Assembly (NCBI RefSeq): GCF_021502725.1
Contig: NZ_JAKFFS010000001.1
Span: 806,001 to 870,000 of the forward strand
DNA from: Dyadobacter sp. CY345
GTDB taxonomy: Bacteria; Bacteroidota; Bacteroidia; Cytophagales; Spirosomataceae
Length of the DNA stretch: 64,000 nt
Direction of reading: 5' to 3'
Numbering within the stretch: the first letter of the stretch is position 1; every line of letters starts with the position of its first letter. Below, in pieces: positions 57,414 to 64,000 of the stretch. The notes beneath the pieces were generated by a model that saw only the letters and a list, made by a program, of their open reading frames with translations, was not told where the DNA came from and searched no databases. Position numbers and translations under genes: made by a program.

Positions 57414-58268
57414 TTATTCGCGAAGGTGATAAATTAATAAAGGAACGTGGGTGTCCACAACCAGTTTTTTTGTCACACTTGGATTAATAAGAAATTCTTC
57501 AATGAATGAGCGTTCTCTCGTTGACATAATCAGCAGGTCTGCATTAACTTCGTCGCAATAATCTTCAATTCCGTCAAGCACACTGTCCGCCTTTCTATAA
57601 ACAACTTCATCTTCGCCAATAATAAATTCTCCCTTAATATCATCAAGATACTGATTATCAGGTTGGATATCTGGCTGAGAATCTGCACTTACTTTCAGCA
57701 ATGTTAGTTTGCTTCCCAAATGATTCATCAAAATAAATACTTCGCGGAGAATGTCATTTTCTGCATATTCAAATTGCGTTGCATAAACGACCTTGCTAAA
57801 TCTTTTCGGTTCAGCCTGCGGAGGAATAATCATTACCGGGCAGGGAGAATGAAGCGCAATGTTGGTAGCAGAACTACCAATTAATTTATCCAGAAATCCA
57901 CCTGTTCCTGTTCTTCCTGTTACAACCAAACTGGGTTTATATTCTTCAATTGCATCTTCCACCGCAGACTGAACGCCACCAACTGCCCAAATTCCTTCCG
58001 CTTTGTACCCTTCCGCTACAACATTAGCGACATATCCATCCAGCTGGTGACGGAAATTTGCTTCCAGGTCATCGCCTATGTAAGAATAATCCGGTGAACC
58101 GATTCCTGGTAAAACACTTCCAGGCATTACGCTAACATCCGGAATATATGGCTGATAGGCATGCAAGATCAACAGTTCAGTATTTTCTTTGTCCGCCATA
58201 ATTTTTGCTGCGGCCAAAGCGCGTTCAGCATTTTCTGAAAAGTCGATGGGAATCAGGATCCGGTTCAT
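57414..58268 (-). CDS. Tandem universal stress protein
   Basis: The 284-residue protein has two Usp domains. The first begins RILIPIDFSENAERALAAAK and carries the ATP-binding glycine motif VVTGRTGTGGFLDKLIGSSA. The second (about residues 155-284) has KVVYATQFEYAENDILREVF and a degenerate end LLIMSTRERSFIEEFLINPS that lacks the G-x2-G-x9-G pattern. This layout is common in Bacteroidota. Usp proteins bind ATP and help survival under stress; the exact role is unknown. The protein is cytoplasmic. It is followed closely by corA on the same strand and preceded by a DUF1761-like membrane protein gene. Confidence 0.92.
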   Translation of the reverse strand: MNRILIPIDFSENAERALAAAKIMADKENTELLILHAYQPYIPDVSVMPGSVLPGIGSPDYSYIGDDLEANFRHQLDGYVANVVAEGYKAEGIWAVGGVQSAVEDAIEEYKPSLVVTGRTGTGGFLDKLIGSSATNIALHSPCPVMIIPPQAEPKRFSKVVYATQFEYAENDILREVFILMNHLGSKLTLLKVSADSQPDIQPDNQYLDDIKGEFIIGEDEVVYRKADSVLDGIEDYCDEVNADLLIMSTRERSFIEEFLINPSVTKKLVVDTHVPLLIYHLRE

Positions 58269-58382
58269 AATAGTTTGGTTTCGTGGAGTATATAAGTTGA
58301 GTCCAATATACTTTAATTGTGATTATAACGTATTAAATAAACGTAAAGAATAGTGCCAGAGAAGTATGATCTTGCGTAACAA

Positions 58383-58796
58383 CTATTCGTATTTACGCCA
58401 AAAACCCAGAATGAACCCTGTTGCGCTATACACAACTACACTTACCCCACCATCGATCAGCGACAGTTCAATAGGTCTCATCGAAAACATATCTTTAACA
58501 ATAGTTTCGAAAAGGACAAATACGGTTCCGAAAAGCAAACCGATAAGAAATCCGATATAACCTGATTTAACGGGAATTTTCGTGAAAACCCAACCGACTG
58601 TATAAGCCATGAAGGAAGTCGAGACGATACTTGATAGGTATGGAATTGGGCTGACGGAAGATGGCATGGGTTGTTTGGCCAAACCATTTAATAAGGACCA
58701 CTCCTCGGAAAAAATGTAATACCATAAAGCAGGAATGATTTGTCCAATTACCACACAAACCAACACAGCCCAAAGATTGACGGATTGTTTTCTCAT
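58383..58796 (-). CDS. Small inner-membrane protein, DUF1761-like
   Basis: The 137-residue protein has four likely membrane helices (about 7-28, 55-75, 79-100 and 115-135). The opening VNLWAVLVCVVIGQIIPALW followed by YYIFSEEWSLLNG resembles the DUF1761 family, whose members begin with a similar N-W-A-V-L-V helix and a W-Y turn. The function of that family is not known. It lies upstream of the universal stress gene on the same strand, with 114 nt between, and 73 nt downstream of queG's stop. The family assignment is by eye and moderate; a real small membrane protein is likely. Confidence 0.7.
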   Translation of the reverse strand: MRKQSVNLWAVLVCVVIGQIIPALWYYIFSEEWSLLNGLAKQPMPSSVSPIPYLSSIVSTSFMAYTVGWVFTKIPVKSGYIGFLIGLLFGTVFVLFETIVKDMFSMRPIELSLIDGGVSVVVYSATGFILGFWRKYE

Positions 58797-58869
58797 ATCA
58801 GAGTTGTTATTCAGTCATCAAACTGGAAATTTAAAGCCGCTGATTATTGGAGAAGAATCAGAAGCTCTC

Positions 58870-59817
58870 TTATTGTAACGGTTTAAGAAAGTCAATATTT
58901 CTTTTCAAACCGTCATACTTCGTTCGCTTGAGTGGCGAGCGCCTGAATAGTTCTCGGAAAACTTCTTCAGTTATTTCCTCCCAGTCATTCCTTTTGAAGC
59001 CGGCTAGTTCCTGAGGCAGAGCGAAGTCCGAAATTTTTGTAGGCTGGGAAAAACGGTTCCAGGGACAAACATCCTGGCAAATATCGCAGCCGAAAATCCA
59101 GTTATTAAATTTCCCTTTGGCCTCTTCCGGGATTGCATCTTTTAATTCGATTGTATAATAACTGATGCATTTACTTCCATCAACCACATACGGTTCAGTA
59201 ATTGCATCGGTCGGGCAGGCGTCAATACAACGCGTACAAGTCCCGCAATAATCTTTAACGGCCCCATCGTATGCTAATTTTAAATCACAGATAATTTCTC
59301 CGATAAAGAAAAAACTACCCATATCCCGGTTGAGTAAATTGGAATGACGGCCGACCCATCCCAAACCACTTTTTGCCGCCCATGCTTTGTCCATCACAGG
59401 GGCCGAGTCAACAAAAATTCTACCGTTCACTTCGCCAATTTCTTCCTGAATCGCTTCCAGTAATAGTTGAAGTTTTTCTTTCAGCACGAAATGATAATCC
59501 TTTCCATAAGCATATTTGGAAAGTTTGAGGTCTTCGGCTTCTTCCGGAAGCCTTTCGGAAGGATAATAATTCAATAAAACGGAAATGACACATTCTGCAC
59601 CGTCGACTAGTTTTCTTGGGTCGAGCCGTTTATCAAAATGGTTTGCCATATAACCCATCGCACCATGATGATTTTGGTTTAGCCAGTTTTCCAGTCTCGG
59701 AGCTTCCTTTTCAAGAAATTCAGCTTTGGATATACCACAATAATCGAAACCAATTTCAGCTGCTTTCGATTTAATAAACTGGCTCCTTTCCGCGCGTATG
59801 AGTTCTTCCGTAGTCAT
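58870..59817 (-). CDS. queG: Epoxyqueuosine reductase QueG
   Basis: The 315-residue protein has an N-terminal cobalamin-binding domain ([14 protein letters not shown], then [29 protein letters not shown] and [17 protein letters not shown]). It carries two 4Fe-4S clusters: [16 protein letters not shown] and [13 protein letters not shown]. It performs the last step of queuosine synthesis, removing the epoxide oxygen at the wobble base of tRNAs for Asp, Asn, His and Tyr. The cytoplasmic enzyme normally has a HEAT-repeat C-terminus of about 60 residues in some species; the short form here is the usual Bacteroidota length. The start codon is 4 nt from a promoter -7 box, so the message may be leaderless. 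Confidence 0.95.
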   Translation of the reverse strand: MTTEELIRAERSQFIKSKAAEIGFDYCGISKAEFLEKEAPRLENWLNQNHHGAMGYMANHFDKRLDPRKLVDGAECVISVLLNYYPSERLPEEAEDLKLSKYAYGKDYHFVLKEKLQLLLEAIQEEIGEVNGRIFVDSAPVMDKAWAAKSGLGWVGRHSNLLNRDMGSFFFIGEIICDLKLAYDGAVKDYCGTCTRCIDACPTDAITEPYVVDGSKCISYYTIELKDAIPEEAKGKFNNWIFGCDICQDVCPWNRFSQPTKISDFALPQELAGFKRNDWEEITEEVFRELFRRSPLKRTKYDGLKRNIDFLKPLQ

Positions 59818-59821
59818 GTTG

Positions 59822-59829
59822 CAAAGTTA
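59822..59829 (-). promoter_or_regulatory. Promoter -7 element TAACTTTG at queG start
   Basis: On the minus strand TAACTTTG (59829-59822) ends 4 nt before the queG ATG (59817), suggesting a leaderless or near-leaderless transcript. The -33 element is not clear. Confidence 0.5.
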
Positions 59830-59965
59830 CGAAATGCAGTCGGAATGTCATCTTGTCAGTTTTTTTCGTGCTGGCAAAGTAATTTAGTATACTTCGGTAC
59901 ATGAAATTTCATGAAAGTGCAGGAAAACTATGCCGAAAAATACAGAAGACAACATATAAAAGGAC

Positions 59966-60547
59966 ATGGAAAACCAAATAAATGAGGATGCCAATTCAGT
60001 AAATACTGACAATGTGGAAAACGAAGAAAAAAAAGTTGCAGAAAATGGCCTTCCAATGGACAATGCTGGCGAAGTAATCGGAGAAATTGAAGAAGTTGAT
60101 CCGTCAGAAGCGCATAAAACGGAGGTTGCAGAGCTGAAAGATAAATATATGCGACTGTATGCTGATTTTGAAAATTTTCGCAGACGCACTGCAAAAGAAA
60201 AACTGGAAATGATCTCGGGTGCAAGTGCTGATCTTATAAAAGCAGTATTGCCAATCGTTGATGATTTCGAACGCGCAAAAGTTTCATTCGATTCTTCCAC
60301 TGAAATCGAAGCTTTGAAAGAAGGTGTTGATTTGATCTATACCAAATTATACAAAACACTTGAATCAAAAGGATTGAAGCCCATGCAGTCAAAAGGTGAG
60401 GTTTTCGATGCAGAACTTCACGAATCCATCGCTCAGTTTCCTGCTCCTACGGAAGATTTGAAAGGAAAGGTAATTGACGAAATTGAAAAAGGATATTTTC
60501 TAAATGAAAAAGTGATTCGCTACGCCAAGGTAATTGTTGGCGCCTGA
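59966..60547 (+). CDS. grpE: Co-chaperone GrpE
   Basis: The 193-residue protein has an acidic, disordered N-terminus (about 50 residues). A long coiled coil follows (EVAELKDKYMRLYADFENFR, RRTAKEKLEMI). The C-terminal beta domain has GLKPMQSKGEVFDAELHESI and the closing KGYFLNEKVIRYAKVIVG, the GrpE signature. GrpE is the nucleotide exchange factor of DnaK and acts as a dimer in the cytoplasm. An AAAGGA stretch just before the ATG is a plausible ribosome site. dnaJ follows after 100 nt on the same strand; dnaK is not in the window. It is divergent from queG across 148 nt. Confidence 0.96.
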   Translation: MENQINEDANSVNTDNVENEEKKVAENGLPMDNAGEVIGEIEEVDPSEAHKTEVAELKDKYMRLYADFENFRRRTAKEKLEMISGASADLIKAVLPIVDDFERAKVSFDSSTEIEALKEGVDLIYTKLYKTLESKGLKPMQSKGEVFDAELHESIAQFPAPTEDLKGKVIDEIEKGYFLNEKVIRYAKVIVGA

Positions 60548-60647
60548 TCATATCAAATAAATAATGGTAATGTATGCTCTAACTGACATCCATTATTGAA
60601 TTTTTACTGCGGTAAAGACTGCATACATTACTCATTGAAAAATTAAA

Positions 60648-61820
60648 ATGGCAAAGAAAAGAGATTTTTACGAAGTTCTCGGCGTTGATCGTGGCGCTTC
60701 TGCAGACGATATCAAGAAGGCTTATCGCAAGCTTGCGATTAAGTTTCATCCGGATAAAAACCCTGACGATCCAACGGCGGAAGATAAATTCAAAGAAGCT
60801 GCGGAGGCTTACAGCATTTTGAGCGACGAGAATAAGCGTCAGCGTTATGACCAGTTTGGTCATGCTGGTGTTGGCGGTGCCGCGGGCGGAGCTGGCGCAG
60901 GAGGTTTCGGCGGCGGCGGTTTTTCTATGGATGACATATTCTCGCAGTTCGGCGATATTTTCGGAGGCGGCGAAAGTCCTTTCGGTGATATTTTCGGCCG
61001 TGGCGGCGGTGGCGGTGGCCGTAGAGTACGTCGTGGTTCTGATTTGAGAATTAAGCTTAAACTTAATCTTGAAGAAGTCGCAAACGGTGTTGAGAAAAAA
61101 ATTAAGGTAAAACGGCATGTCAGTTGTAACACTTGCGGAGGAAACGGCGCAAAACATGGTACAGCACTGACAACTTGTACGGGCTGTAACGGAACGGGGC
61201 AGGTGCGTAAAGTCGTAAGTACGATGTTGGGACAAATGGTTTCCACAACAACTTGCCCTACTTGTAACGGCGACGGAAAAATTATCAGCGAGCGTTGTGA
61301 TGCGTGTGCGGGTGAGGGACGTTTATTACAAGATGATTTAATTACTTTGAATATTCCTGGCGGTGTTGCGGAAGGTATGCAGCTATCAATGTCAGGCAAA
61401 GGCAACGTGCCTTCACGAGGTGGCGTCGCCGGGGATTTGCTGATCGTGATCGAAGAGGAAGAAGATCTGAACCTGAAACGTGACGGAAACAATGTTGTAT
61501 TTGATATGCACATGAGTTTTGTCGATGCAGCGTTAGGTACTTCGACTGAGATTCCTACAATTGACGGTAAGGCGAGAATAACCATTGAACCAGGTACGCA
61601 GGCAGGAAAAATTCTTCGTTTGAAAGGAAAAGGTATTAAAGATTTGAATGGTTACGGTAAAGGTGATCAGCTGGTGCATATCAGCGTGTGGACGCCTCAG
61701 CAGTTAACTTCTGATGAGCGCGAAACGCTTGAATCGCTTCGTAATTCTCCAAACTTTCAGCCAAAACCTGGTAAGAACGAAAAAGGATTTTTTGATAAAA
61801 TGAAAGATTTCTTTCATTGA
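60648..61820 (+). CDS. dnaJ: Chaperone DnaJ
   Basis: The 390-residue protein is a full-length type I DnaJ. The J domain holds the HPD triad (residues 34-36). A Gly/Phe-rich linker with long glycine runs follows (about 75-130), then four zinc-binding CxxCxGxG repeats from about residue 160 ([32 protein letters not shown]). The C-terminal substrate-binding domains close it ([34 protein letters not shown]). DnaJ delivers unfolded proteins to DnaK and stimulates its ATPase. It is likely co-transcribed with grpE. Reverse-strand open frames over the glycine-rich part are shadows. Confidence 0.97.
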   Translation: MAKKRDFYEVLGVDRGASADDIKKAYRKLAIKFHPDKNPDDPTAEDKFKEAAEAYSILSDENKRQRYDQFGHAGVGGAAGGAGAGGFGGGGFSMDDIFSQFGDIFGGGESPFGDIFGRGGGGGGRRVRRGSDLRIKLKLNLEEVANGVEKKIKVKRHVSCNTCGGNGAKHGTALTTCTGCNGTGQVRKVVSTMLGQMVSTTTCPTCNGDGKIISERCDACAGEGRLLQDDLITLNIPGGVAEGMQLSMSGKGNVPSRGGVAGDLLIVIEEEEDLNLKRDGNNVVFDMHMSFVDAALGTSTEIPTIDGKARITIEPGTQAGKILRLKGKGIKDLNGYGKGDQLVHISVWTPQQLTSDERETLESLRNSPNFQPKPGKNEKGFFDKMKDFFH

Positions 61821-61844
61821 TCTGTTTTGAAGGAAGAAATATAG

Positions 61845-61882
61845 AAACGAGCCGGTCAGTCATGATTCGGCTCGTTTTATTT
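61845..61882 (+). terminator. Terminator after dnaJ
   Basis: AAACGAGCCG (61845-61854) and CGGCTCGTTT (61868-61877) form a perfect 10-bp stem with a 13-nt loop; a T-rich run follows. Confidence 0.88.
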
Positions 61883-61904
61883 TTAATGTAAATGTAACGT
61901 CACA

Positions 61905-61938
61905 TTTGAAAAATAGTCACTATGTGATTTTACCTTTG
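61905..61938 (+). promoter_or_regulatory. Promoter of the EEP-family gene
   Basis: TTTG (61905-61908), 22 nt, then TACCTTTG (61931-61938) fits the Bacteroidota promoter, 22 nt before the ATG at 61961. Confidence 0.65.
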
Positions 61939-61960
61939 CGGGTAGATTTAATTTAAAATT

Positions 61961-63154
61961 ATGACTTATAAAACTTTAAAGGCAGCTGCGATATGTCTCG
62001 CTATGCTTTGTTCAGGAATGCAAACTGAGGCACAAAACAAACCAACGGAATTGACCTTCGCGACTTATAATGTGAGTATGGAGGCTGAGAATTATGTTAA
62101 AAAAGGGACAGCGGGAATTTCCGAGAAAGTCTTAATTGGTGAACTGGCATCAGGAAATAACACTCAGATAAAAAACATCGCCAAAATTATTCAGACGGTA
62201 AGGCCGGATGTGATTTTGCTGAATGAGTTTGATTATATCAAAGATCCAAAGCAGGGCGTTTTGCAATTTATTAAAGGATATCTTGAAAAAGGGCAGGGTG
62301 GAGCCAAGGGAATTGAGTATCCATACTATTATTATGGAACATCAAATACCGGACAGCCAAGTCCGTATGACCTGGATAACGATGGCGTAGCAAGTAAAAC
62401 CGGTGCGGATGCCTGGGGATTTGGTTTATATCCGGGACAGTATGCTATGGTATTGATTTCAAGATATCCGATTGATCTGGCCAATGTCAGGACATTTCAG
62501 AATTTCAAATGGAAAGATATGCCGGGTGCTTTGAAAACAGTCAAGGCGGATGGAAGCGACTGGTATACTGCTGACGCCTGGGCTTCTTTTCCGCTCTCGT
62601 CAAAATCGCATTGGGATGTTCCGGTTAAAGTTGGTAATAAAACAATCCATTTTCTTGCAAGCCATCCGACGCCACCGTCATTTGATGGTGCCGAAGACCG
62701 CAATGGAAAAAGAAATCATGACGAGATCAGGTTCTGGAAAGACTATATCAGCGATGCAGGCAACGAATATATTTATGACGACAAGGGGAAAAAAGGAGGT
62801 TTGCCTGCCAATTCTTCTTTTGTAATTCTCGGCGACCAGAATGCTTCGCCTGTTGAAGGAAATGCGGTATCCGAAGGAATTAAAGCACTTCTGGCGAGTC
62901 CGAAAGTAAATAGTGAAAATGCTCCTGAAAGTAAAGGTGGAGCAGGGCATTCGCCAAATAACCCGTTTGCTAAAAATCATACGGCCTTCTGGCGAATGAG
63001 AGCTGACTATGTGCTGCCATCACGTTCAGGATTTAAGATTATGGATAGTGGCGTTTTCTGGCCTGCAAAAGGTGAGCCGATGGCTGAACTTGTTGAAAAA
63101 AGAGAATCCAGTTCGGACCACCGATTGGTATGGATCAAGGTTATGTTTGAATAA
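61961..63154 (+). CDS. Secreted endonuclease/exonuclease/phosphatase-fold hydrolase
   Basis: The 397-residue protein has a signal peptide (CLAMLCSGMQTEAQ) and the EEP metal-hydrolase core. The core includes LTFATYNVS with Asn, PDVILLNEFDY (metal Glu), FLASHPTPP (His), FVILGDQNASP (Asp/Asn pair) and the closing SSDHRLVW (Asp-His). The family cleaves phosphodiester or phosphomonoester bonds in DNA, RNA, lipids or inositol phosphates. A long insert (about residues 95-150, ending QPSPYDLDNDGVAS) carries a DxDxDG-like loop that might bind calcium. Location in the periplasm or outside the cell is expected. It is a single gene with its own promoter and terminator; the substrate is unknown. Confidence 0.9.
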   Translation: MTYKTLKAAAICLAMLCSGMQTEAQNKPTELTFATYNVSMEAENYVKKGTAGISEKVLIGELASGNNTQIKNIAKIIQTVRPDVILLNEFDYIKDPKQGVLQFIKGYLEKGQGGAKGIEYPYYYYGTSNTGQPSPYDLDNDGVASKTGADAWGFGLYPGQYAMVLISRYPIDLANVRTFQNFKWKDMPGALKTVKADGSDWYTADAWASFPLSSKSHWDVPVKVGNKTIHFLASHPTPPSFDGAEDRNGKRNHDEIRFWKDYISDAGNEYIYDDKGKKGGLPANSSFVILGDQNASPVEGNAVSEGIKALLASPKVNSENAPESKGGAGHSPNNPFAKNHTAFWRMRADYVLPSRSGFKIMDSGVFWPAKGEPMAELVEKRESSSDHRLVWIKVMFE

Positions 63155-63168
63155 ATTTAAATCTTAAT

Positions 63169-63200
63169 AAAAAAGGAGAAGCGACCGCTTCTCCTTTTTT
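63169..63200. terminator. Terminator shared by the EEP and lipoprotein genes
   Basis: AAAAAAGGAGAAGC (63169-63182) and GCTTCTCCTTTTTT (63187-63200) form a perfect 14-bp stem with a 4-nt loop between convergent genes. It touches the stop codon of the minus-strand gene. Confidence 0.93.
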
Positions 63201-63630
63201 ATTGAACGACAACGACCGAATCTTCTTTTATTTCGAGATTATAGATGTGGTCAGAATCTTCGTCTTTCGAGCTGCTAAATTTTCCGAAAGTCCTGTCCCA
63301 TTTCTTCCTTGAACCAATGGCTACGAGCCGATACATTCCATTCGCAGCAGAATTTTTAGTAATGTCGTACGTCAGCCTGACCGCAAGATTTTCTGGAATA
63401 TTGGTCAGGAAAACTGAATCAACAATTGTGCTCGAAGAAGTATCACCGTTTACAATAAATACAGTTAAGCGACTTATTTTATCTGTGGATTTATTGGTAA
63501 CTAAATATTGTACGTCAGCTACGGCTGGCTCAGTTTCACTACAAGATTGAGACACAGTGAAAATAAATAAGAGCGTAAACAGACAATATAATTTTGGTAA
63601 AATATTTCCATTCTTGTTGGGGGTAATCAT
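63199..63630 (-). CDS. Small lipoprotein of unknown function (143 aa)
   Basis: I do not recognise this family. The protein has a lipoprotein signal (LLFIFTVSQSC, Cys30), so it is an envelope-anchored protein. The mature 113 residues are beta-rich (ADVQYLVTNKSTDKISRLTV, then VDSVFLTNIPENLAVRLTYD and GMYRLVAIGSRKKWDRTFG) and end in a Val-rich strand. No enzyme motif is seen. It is on the minus strand, with a probable promoter -7 box at 63660-63667, behind the Crp/Fnr-type regulator gene. A second, non-signal start is not likely. Confidence 0.75.
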   Translation of the reverse strand: MITPNKNGNILPKLYCLFTLLFIFTVSQSCSETEPAVADVQYLVTNKSTDKISRLTVFIVNGDTSSSTIVDSVFLTNIPENLAVRLTYDITKNSAANGMYRLVAIGSRKKWDRTFGKFSSSKDEDSDHIYNLEIKEDSVVVVQ

Positions 63631-63659
63631 AACTTTAAGAGTAAGTTTTCAGTCGAACC

Positions 63660-63667
63660 CAAAGCTA
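63660..63667 (-). promoter_or_regulatory. Promoter -7 element TAGCTTTG of the lipoprotein gene
   Basis: On the minus strand TAGCTTTG (63667-63660) fits the -7 consensus, 29 nt before the ATG. No -33 TTG at the usual distance. Confidence 0.45.
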
Positions 63668-63687
63668 GTAACAAGTTGTAGTATTTT

Positions 63688-63709
63688 ATTATAGAATTTA
63701 TTCTATAAT
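63688..63709. repeat. 22-bp near-palindrome between the Crp-like and lipoprotein genes
   Basis: ATTATAGAAT (63688-63697) is perfectly inverted as ATTCTATAAT (63700-63709), with a 2-nt centre. It lies just upstream of the lipoprotein gene promoter and could be an operator for a dimeric regulator. It lacks a T run for either strand. Confidence 0.65.
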
Positions 63710-63780
63710 ATTAATTCTATTAAAATTTCAGGATAAAATTTTATTGATTGTTTTTTTATTACAAATATGATCAATAGATT

Positions 63781-64000
63781 TTACTGCATCACTTTCGTGC
63801 GTTTTTCGGAATCCACTTTTTTTCTGACTCTAAAAAAAGTCGCCAGGTTCATGCGCAAATAACTTGCTACATGCTGGTCTGCAATGAAGTTCTGAATGTG
63901 ACTGTATTCCCGTTCAAATTTTTGGTATAATTCGTCTTCCGTGAGCATGTAAAGAGCCTGCATCCGTTTTTCCAGCCTGATAAGCCTTCTTTCCATAATC
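63781..64000 (-). CDS. Crp/Fnr-type transcription regulator, C-terminal part (5' end outside window)
   Basis: The minus-strand frame stays open to the edge, so the gene begins outside the window; the ATG at 63996 is likely internal. The visible 70 or so residues match the end of Cytophagales Crp/Fnr-like regulators: a helix RRLIRLEKRMQALYMLTEDE, then the YQKFEREYSHIQNFIADQHV segment and the DNA-recognition turn ASYLRMNLATFFRVRKK. Such proteins have an N-terminal cyclic-nucleotide-like domain and bind a palindromic operator. A 22-bp near-palindrome lies 72 nt past its stop, in front of the lipoprotein gene. Confidence 0.8.
   Translation of the reverse strand, partial: IMERRLIRLEKRMQALYMLTEDELYQKFEREYSHIQNFIADQHVASYLRMNLATFFRVRKKVDSEKRTKVMQ

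Noticed and set aside
60579..61235. Long reverse-strand open frame across dnaJ
   Set aside because: It is the shadow of the glycine-rich dnaJ sequence (low-complexity Thr/Ala run) and has no independent signal.
60860..61585. Proline-rich reverse-strand open frame in dnaJ
   Set aside because: The Pro-rich stretch is the reverse complement of the DnaJ Gly/Phe linker; no start signal.

Overview
The window looks like chromosomal DNA of a Bacteroidota bacterium of the order Cytophagales, most likely the Dyadobacter/Spirosoma group. The genus is inferred from gene content and style and is not proven. Supporting signs are three SusC/SusD outer-membrane uptake pairs, an ECF sigma/FecR pair next to an STN-type SusC, a MurF-alanine racemase fusion, many lipoproteins, and promoters of the Bacteroidota form (TTG or TTTG, about 19-22 nt, then TAnnTTTG). 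I saw no rRNA, tRNA, CRISPR array, insertion sequence or phage gene.

Layout. (1) 1-7251, plus strand: the 3' end of a D-Ala-D-Ala-ligase-like gene, a GH63-type glucosidase, a phosphohexomutase and a secreted protein with a carboxypeptidase-regulatory-like domain. (2) 7404-16385, minus strand: ECF sigma, FecR anti-sigma, STN-type SusC, SusD and a haem-motif FG-GAP lipoprotein, a regulated uptake locus. (3) 16607-27103: a second copy of the same theme. A paralogous haem-motif FG-GAP lipoprotein (minus) is divergent from SusC-SusD-ASPIC/UnbV lipoprotein (plus), without a sigma/anti-sigma pair. (4) 27104-33677: a 729-nt intergenic region rich in palindromes, a small secreted protein, a GNAT acetyltransferase, a Gfo/Idh/MocA oxidoreductase and a Tat-type sugar isomerase (both minus), then tsaE, an alanine-dehydrogenase-family gene and an orphan gene. 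(5) 34001-48725: a third SusC-SusD pair, a second ASPIC/UnbV protein joined by a stop/start overlap to a vanadium-haloperoxidase/PAP2 enzyme, a small beta-barrel, a ThuA-like protein and a large SGNH-propeller-HEAT-cytochrome c fusion. (6) 48726-64000: housekeeping genes (gyrB, ppk1, murF-alr, corA, usp, queG, grpE-dnaJ), a secreted EEP-fold hydrolase, a lipoprotein and the 3' part of a Crp/Fnr-type regulator gene.

The most distinctive content is the repeated association of SusCD pairs with calcium-loop beta-propeller (FG-GAP/ASPIC) surface proteins. Two of these carry an N-terminal CxxCH haem motif and one is coupled to a predicted haloperoxidase. The likely picture is an outer-surface module that binds and perhaps oxidatively modifies a substrate before TonB-dependent import. 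No substrate can be read from the sequence. The ThuA, Gfo/Idh/MocA, sugar isomerase and cytochrome-fused dehydrogenase genes fit oxidative sugar metabolism in the same window.
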